This document shows, piece after piece, positions 20,423 to 23,470 of a stretch of 23,470 nt of DNA. The DNA comes from a virus. A program made the translations under genes and the position numbers. The notes beneath the pieces were generated by a model. That model was given only the letters and a program-made list of their open reading frames with translations, did no database searches and was not told where the DNA came from. The stretch spans positions 1 through 23,470 of IMG/VR virus record IMGVR_UViG_3300024518_003711, one strand, 5' to 3'. Position 1 is the first letter of the stretch, and each line of letters begins with the position of its first letter.

Positions 20423-21697
20423 TTACAGGCTGAAGTCGATCGACGCCGAGCCGGCCGAGGCCGTGGTGCGCGACATCTTCGGGCCGATGGCTTTCACGTG
20501 GTCGTTCGTGGCGGGTGTGGTGATGACGGGCGTCATGACACCCGCGTCAGATCCGGTGATGCTGATCGTGTGGTCGGGTAGTTGCGACTCCATGATCAGG
20601 GTCGTGGTGCCGCTGGTCACGATGAACCCGCCGGTGACGACCGCGCCCGCGTCGAGGTCCCCTCGGATCCCGTCACAGATCTCGATGTCCGTGGCCCCCG
20701 CGTCGCTGAGGAAGCTGTAGAGGGTGCTCGCCACGAGGGCCCCTGCGCCATCGTAGACGCTGACGCTGCCCGCGTAGGTCGTGTCATTGACCACGACCGG
20801 GGTCGCGGTGACGACCTGGCCGACGAAGTCTGGGTCATCGTTGACGGCCCCGAACACCTCGGCCCCTGTGGCGGTGGTGCGGATCCAGACATCGTCGAAG
20901 GCATCGACGGCCCCCTCGGAGGTCACCGTGTAGTGACCCTCCTTGGGCAGGATCGGGATGGTCCGCCCGGCCCGGTATGCGCGGAACGTGTAGCCGAGCT
21001 CGGAGTCGATCGCCTCGCCGCGGTTGCCGTCCGCGACCACGCCCCACATGTCGTCGTAGGTGTCGCCGGGGGCCACGGGCCGGATCACTGGGGTGCGACC
21101 GTCGGCAGCGAGGGCGCCGGTGCGAGCGACCCAGACGCCCATTCGCAGGTTTGCCAAGACAGCGTTGACGGTGACGACAACCGGCGCGGTGCCGCCAGCC
21201 TCGGGCAACATGGCGATCGTGTAGGTCGCGCCAGGGTTGACCCCGACCGTGGTCAGGACGCCCGAGGCGTTGGTCACGGTGAGGATCTCGGACAGCCGAG
21301 TGCTCGCTCCCACACCCTCGACCGTGGTGATCGTGGATGACGCGAGGGCAGCGGCCACGAACTGGATGCCGAGCGCGTCGGCGGTCGCGGTCGCGTTGAC
21401 CGTCACCGTGAGCACGACTGGCACCTGCGCATCAGCGAGGGCCACCCCGTGGCCGGTGCGGACCGGCGTGATCGTCATGGTCCACACGTTGCCCTCGGTG
21501 ATCGTGCCGCCGAGGGTGATCGTGTTCTCGTGCTGGACCGCGGGGTAGAGGCCGTCTCGCGCGGGGTGGAGGTCCGCGGTGCCGTCGATCGGCCGACCCG
21601 GTGGGGGCAGCGGGTTGAGCTCGATCAGGCTCGCGGCGGGGTCGATCGTGCGGGGGAGGGCGAGGGGATTGGTCTGGACGTATCCTTCGTATGCCAT
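20423..21697 (-). CDS. Capsid cement / decoration protein (424 aa)
   Basis: ATG at 21697, three bases after the protease stop. Residues ~60-165 are an apparent beta-sandwich (NTITLGGTITEGNVWTMTI ... LGIQFVAAALASSTI ... SEILTVTNASGVL ... PGATYTIAM). Residues ~185-345 are the probable cement core (RMGVWVARTG, MWGVVADGNRGEAID, YRAGRTIPILPKEGHYTV, DDVWIRTTATG), with DUF2190/Gp24-like features: a G-v-v.......-y..Gd-ipv...G..-v-..e..v..-d.v. The C-terminal ~70 residues are another beta-rich part. Proteins of this kind lock capsomers together. At 424 residues it is much longer than simple cement proteins (~130-200), so it carries extra domains. Confidence 0.7.
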   Translation of the reverse strand: MAYEGYVQTNPLALPRTIDPAASLIELNPLPPPGRPIDGTADLHPARDGLYPAVQHENTITLGGTITEGNVWTMTITPVRTGHGVALADAQVPVVLTVTVNATATADALGIQFVAAALASSTITTVEGVGASTRLSEILTVTNASGVLTTVGVNPGATYTIAMLPEAGGTAPVVVTVNAVLANLRMGVWVARTGALAADGRTPVIRPVAPGDTYDDMWGVVADGNRGEAIDSELGYTFRAYRAGRTIPILPKEGHYTVTSEGAVDAFDDVWIRTTATGAEVFGAVNDDPDFVGQVVTATPVVVNDTTYAGSVSVYDGAGALVASTLYSFLSDAGATDIEICDGIRGDLDAGAVVTGGFIVTSGTTTLIMESQLPDHTISITGSDAGVMTPVITTPATNDHVKAIGPKMSRTTASAGSASIDFSL

Positions 21698-21700
21698 CGG

Positions 21701-22312
21701 TCAGCTCGCCTTCTTCGCGTCGTGCGTCTTGCGCTGTGCTCGGGTCATGCCGGCACGGTCGGAGGCGGCCTTGCGGTCTGCCTGGGTGGTGTCCTTGGGA
21801 GCTCCGTCCTGGGCGTTCTTCGCTCGTGACGCTTGGATCTCGGTGAGCAGCACGGCGCCATGGTCGACGCGGGAGTCAGCCTCGAACTTCTTGGCGGCGC
21901 GCGCGAACACGTAGCCGAGCGCGCCGGGGTCCTTGGCGACGGCGTCGCGTTCGTCTTTGCCGAGCACCTTCTCGATCGTGTCGAGCTTCATGTTCTTGGT
22001 GTCGGCTGCGGTGTAGCCCAGGCCAAGGACGACGCGGGCCACGGACAGCGCGTCAGCGCGGTCGGCGTTCGCGGCCTGGGTGGCCTCGAGCTCCTTGATC
22101 TTGGCGGCCTGCGTGGCGTCAACCTTGGGCTTCTCGTCGAGCTTCGGCTTGACCTTGGCCAGCGCCTCATCGACCGCCAGCTTGATCGCGGCGTCCTGGG
22201 CTTTCTTGGCCTCGGCCGCGCCGTGCTTGGTGACCGCGTCTGCGATCTGTTGAGGGGTCGCCTTGTCGGGCACGTCGAGCTCGACGTCTTTGCCATCGAT
22301 CTGGAATTTCAT
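21701..22312 (-). CDS. Nested in-frame scaffold protein (203 aa)
   Basis: The ATG at 22312 is codon 231 of the protease gene, and is preceded by AAGGA at a seven-base spacing (ACCAAGGATACCAAG-ATG), a good ribosome binding site in the middle of a reading frame. The product starts MKFQIDGKDVELDVPDKA, a clean domain beginning after the protease region, and consists of charged helices. This is the same arrangement as lambda C/Nu3, where the scaffold is made from an internal start so that it exceeds the protease in number. Independent expression is inferred from the signal, not shown. Confidence 0.6.
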   Translation of the reverse strand: MKFQIDGKDVELDVPDKATPQQIADAVTKHGAAEAKKAQDAAIKLAVDEALAKVKPKLDEKPKVDATQAAKIKELEATQAANADRADALSVARVVLGLGYTAADTKNMKLDTIEKVLGKDERDAVAKDPGALGYVFARAAKKFEADSRVDHGAVLLTEIQASRAKNAQDGAPKDTTQADRKAASDRAGMTRAQRKTHDAKKAS

Positions 22313-23002
22313 CTTGGTATCCTTGGTCTTGGTGTGCTGTCGACGTAGGTCGGCGGAGTCGTGGCGCGACCAGCGGCCCTGATCTACATAGACCCGGCGC
22401 TGGCGCTTGGATGCAATGTTTGCGAGCAGCTTGGGGTCTGCGAAGTCCCAAGCGTCGGCGGCGTCTGTGACCACTCGCGCGGTGCCAGCTCGCCCGGCGA
22501 GGACGGCGGCAACGTGGTTGATCCTGATGTTCCGTTGGATCGCGTCGTACCGCTCGCCCGAGGCTGTGACCCCCGGGGTTGGGTCGATATCGAGCATGTA
22601 TCCGGCGGACAGTTCCATGTCACGGCCCTCGGCGGCTGCGGCGTCGAACTTGTCGATCAACTCCGCATCCCAGACAGACAGGCGGCCGGCTACATGGCGA
22701 CCGTCGGTGTGCTTGCGGCCCGCACTCGTGGCACCGCGGGCGTAGAACCTAGCGTTCTCGCCGTCGAGGTTGACCGGTGGGTGGAGGTCTGCGAGGGGGC
22801 GGAGGTCGTAGCTTGCGAGCGATGGGTCGGAGAACACCTCGCCGTCCGGCCTGTGTTCCACGATGATCCCGCCCTTGCCGTCGGGGTAGCTCTGCGGGCC
22901 GGACCGTGCGAACAGCGCGTCATAAATGCGGAAGCCCTCGGCCGTGACCTCGACGGCGTCGCGCCGAAGCAGCGTCACCGTGTCGATCCGAAGGACACTC
23001 AC
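21701..23002 (-). CDS. Prohead protease-scaffold fusion, DUF2213 (433 aa)
   Basis: GTG at 23002 in a GTGA overlap with the 37-aa ORF. Residues ~1-185: DUF2213 protease with ARSGPQSYPD, VEHRPDGEVFSDPSLAS, LADLHPPVNL (His74), MELSAGYMLDID (Ser132), QRNIRINHVAAVLAGRAGTA (His163). His74 and Ser132 are the probable catalytic pair by comparison with U35-type prohead proteases. Residues ~231-433: Lys/Ala/Glu-rich helical scaffold region (KELEATQAANADRADALS; AKKFEADSRVD), ending Lys-rich. The protease matures the capsid and then removes the scaffold. A second in-frame start at residue 231 would produce the scaffold alone. Confidence 0.85.
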   Translation of the reverse strand: MSVLRIDTVTLLRRDAVEVTAEGFRIYDALFARSGPQSYPDGKGGIIVEHRPDGEVFSDPSLASYDLRPLADLHPPVNLDGENARFYARGATSAGRKHTDGRHVAGRLSVWDAELIDKFDAAAAEGRDMELSAGYMLDIDPTPGVTASGERYDAIQRNIRINHVAAVLAGRAGTARVVTDAADAWDFADPKLLANIASKRQRRVYVDQGRWSRHDSADLRRQHTKTKDTKMKFQIDGKDVELDVPDKATPQQIADAVTKHGAAEAKKAQDAAIKLAVDEALAKVKPKLDEKPKVDATQAAKIKELEATQAANADRADALSVARVVLGLGYTAADTKNMKLDTIEKVLGKDERDAVAKDPGALGYVFARAAKKFEADSRVDHGAVLLTEIQASRAKNAQDGAPKDTTQADRKAASDRAGMTRAQRKTHDAKKAS

Positions 23003-23112
23003 GCCGCACCCCTGCGAGGGAGACCCAGGACGACTCGCTCGAGCTCCACCCGATCAGCTGCGCCGAGGCTCGATGCGTCACCCTCGAGCACCAACCGCAG
23101 CCGCGCGCTCAT
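22999..23112 (-). CDS. Very small coupled ORF (37 aa)
   Basis: ATG at 23112 forms ATGA with the stop of the zinc-ribbon ORF; TGA at 23001-22999 forms GTGA with the protease start. GAGG lies five bases before the ATG. It encodes an amphipathic helical peptide (MSARLRLVLEGDASSLGAAD ... VLGLPRRGAA). An upstream in-frame ATG at 23190 is possible but would overlap the zinc-ribbon ORF. The double overlap is the main evidence for a real gene. No function is apparent. Confidence 0.55.
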   Translation of the reverse strand: MSARLRLVLEGDASSLGAADRVELERVVLGLPRRGAA

Positions 23113-23273
23113 CCTTGCCTCGATTCGGTCCACCGCTGGTACCAGCATGGATCCGTGGTCGGGCAGGTCGGGCGTCCGCATTCTGCGCATTTCGGCACCG
23201 TGGTGGCTTGCTTCACCGCTGGCCCCCGACGCTGCTCGCGGGTGCTCGTGTGCGGTGGAACGGGGCTAGGCAT
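23109..23273 (-). CDS. Small putative zinc-binding protein at the operon start (54 aa)
   Basis: Start chosen at ATG 23273; the ATG at 23294 (61 aa) lies upstream of a TAGCGT -10-like element and is less likely. The N-terminal half is disordered and basic; residues 29-43 are CAECGRPTCPTTDPC, with Cys29, 32, 37 and 43 as a likely zinc knuckle. It overlaps the next ORF as ATGA. It is unlike the Mu Com zinc finger in spacing. It may be a regulator or a virion assembly factor; this is unresolved. There is no Shine-Dalgarno sequence, consistent with a near-leaderless first gene. Confidence 0.5.
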   Translation of the reverse strand: MPSPVPPHTSTREQRRGPAVKQATTVPKCAECGRPTCPTTDPCWYQRWTESRQG

Positions 23274-23283
23274 GAAACACGGC

Positions 23284-23292
23284 GACGCTAGC
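23284..23292 (-). promoter_or_regulatory. Possible operon promoter, TGCTAGCGT extended -10
   Basis: On the minus strand TG-C-TAGCGT lies 11 bases before the ATG at 23273, in the short space between the divergent genes. Its form (TGn-TAGxxT) echoes TGGTAGACT elsewhere in the window. It would drive the whole structural operon. No -35 is recognised; a phage activator may be required. Confidence 0.35.
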
Positions 23293-23324
23293 ATAGGCGC
23301 TCTTTGCGTGCAACTATGCGTGGC

Positions 23325-23470
23325 ATGGCTGACACGAAAGATGTCTCCCCCTTCGAGGGCTTGGATTACGAGACCGGCCGAAGGGGGTGGCGGGATCGGC
23401 CTAGGGCACCGTCAACGGCCGCCATTGGGCCACTGGCGCTCGATCTGTGCAAACTGTTCGCCGTGCCCGG
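23325..23470 (+). CDS. N-terminal part of an unknown divergent gene (partial)
   Basis: ATG at 23325 (or in frame at 23316) opens a frame to the window edge. The visible ~48 residues begin MADTKDVSPFEGLDYETGRR, then WRDRPRAPSTAAIGPLALDL and CKLFAVP. No family is recognised. A TATGCG element lies four bases before the ATG and there is no Shine-Dalgarno sequence. It is divergent from the structural operon, so it starts another transcription unit; whether it belongs to packaging, regulation or the host cannot be told. Confidence 0.5.
   Translation, partial: MADTKDVSPFEGLDYETGRRGWRDRPRAPSTAAIGPLALDLCKLFAVP

Noticed and set aside
1-23470. tRNA genes, rRNA, CRISPR arrays, insertion sequences, integrase or att sites
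   Set aside because: I saw no cloverleaf-like gene, spaced direct-repeat array, transposase motif or flanking direct repeat. Whether this is a prophage or a free phage therefore remains open.

Overview
This window is GC-rich and dominated by the virion genes of a tailed phage or prophage with a contractile tail (myovirus). About 17 kb of the minus strand (roughly 23,290 down to 6,212) is one tightly packed head-neck-tail-baseplate operon. It uses the DUF2213 protease / DUF2184 capsid / DUF4054 connector / DUF3383 sheath / DUF3277 tube lineage. Nearly every junction is an ATGA, GTGA or TGATG overlap or a gap of under 20 bases. The host cannot be fixed from the sequence. CTC-GAG / GTC-GAC-rich coding, a lipoprotein with a GD/ET-rich linker, and a transglycosylase of a type I associate with large-genome myxobacteria suggest Myxococcota (possibly Nannocystineae). 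This is inference.

Layout, left to right. (1) 1-1510, plus strand: small accessory genes joined by ATGA overlaps, including two cysteine-rich putative zinc-binding proteins, then a lytic transglycosylase-like endolysin split by a frameshift and preceded by a tiny membrane or signal-like ORF. (2) 1511-1752: non-coding, with a perfect 13-bp hairpin. (3) 1753-3829, plus strand: a 20-codon leader ORF overlapping a large virion appendage gene, then a small gene and a weak terminator. (4) 3937-4458, plus strand: a host-style lipoprotein, possibly a moron. (5) 4455-5597, minus strand: a second fibre-like appendage. (6) 5598-5789: a divergent promoter region with a terminator facing the structural operon. 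(7) 5790-6215, plus strand: a small beta-rich protein, convergent with the structural operon. (8) 6212-23294, minus strand, in transcription order: zinc-ribbon ORF, 37-aa ORF, prohead protease with an in-frame nested scaffold, capsid cement, major capsid protein, unknown, DUF4054 connector, small unknown, HK97-gp10-like neck protein, unknown, neck terminator, sheath, tube, two paralogous tail chaperones, tape measure, spike, Dit-like protein, plug, hub, gp25-like, gpJ and gpI. (9) 23325 to the end, plus strand: start of a divergent unknown gene. Terminase and portal are not in the window.

The most notable signals are as follows. A TGGTAGAC extended -10-like motif sits 6-7 bases before the ATG of three transcript-leading ORFs that lack a Shine-Dalgarno sequence, implying leaderless mRNAs. 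An internal start in the protease gene has a good Shine-Dalgarno sequence and would make a scaffold protein. The tail chaperones are a tandem duplication, with a prfB-like GGG-UGA junction between them. One putative beta-sandwich domain seems to recur in three different virion proteins. Two convergent gene pairs have their stop codons interlocked in CTAG, and the structural operon's likely terminator lies beyond an opposing gene.
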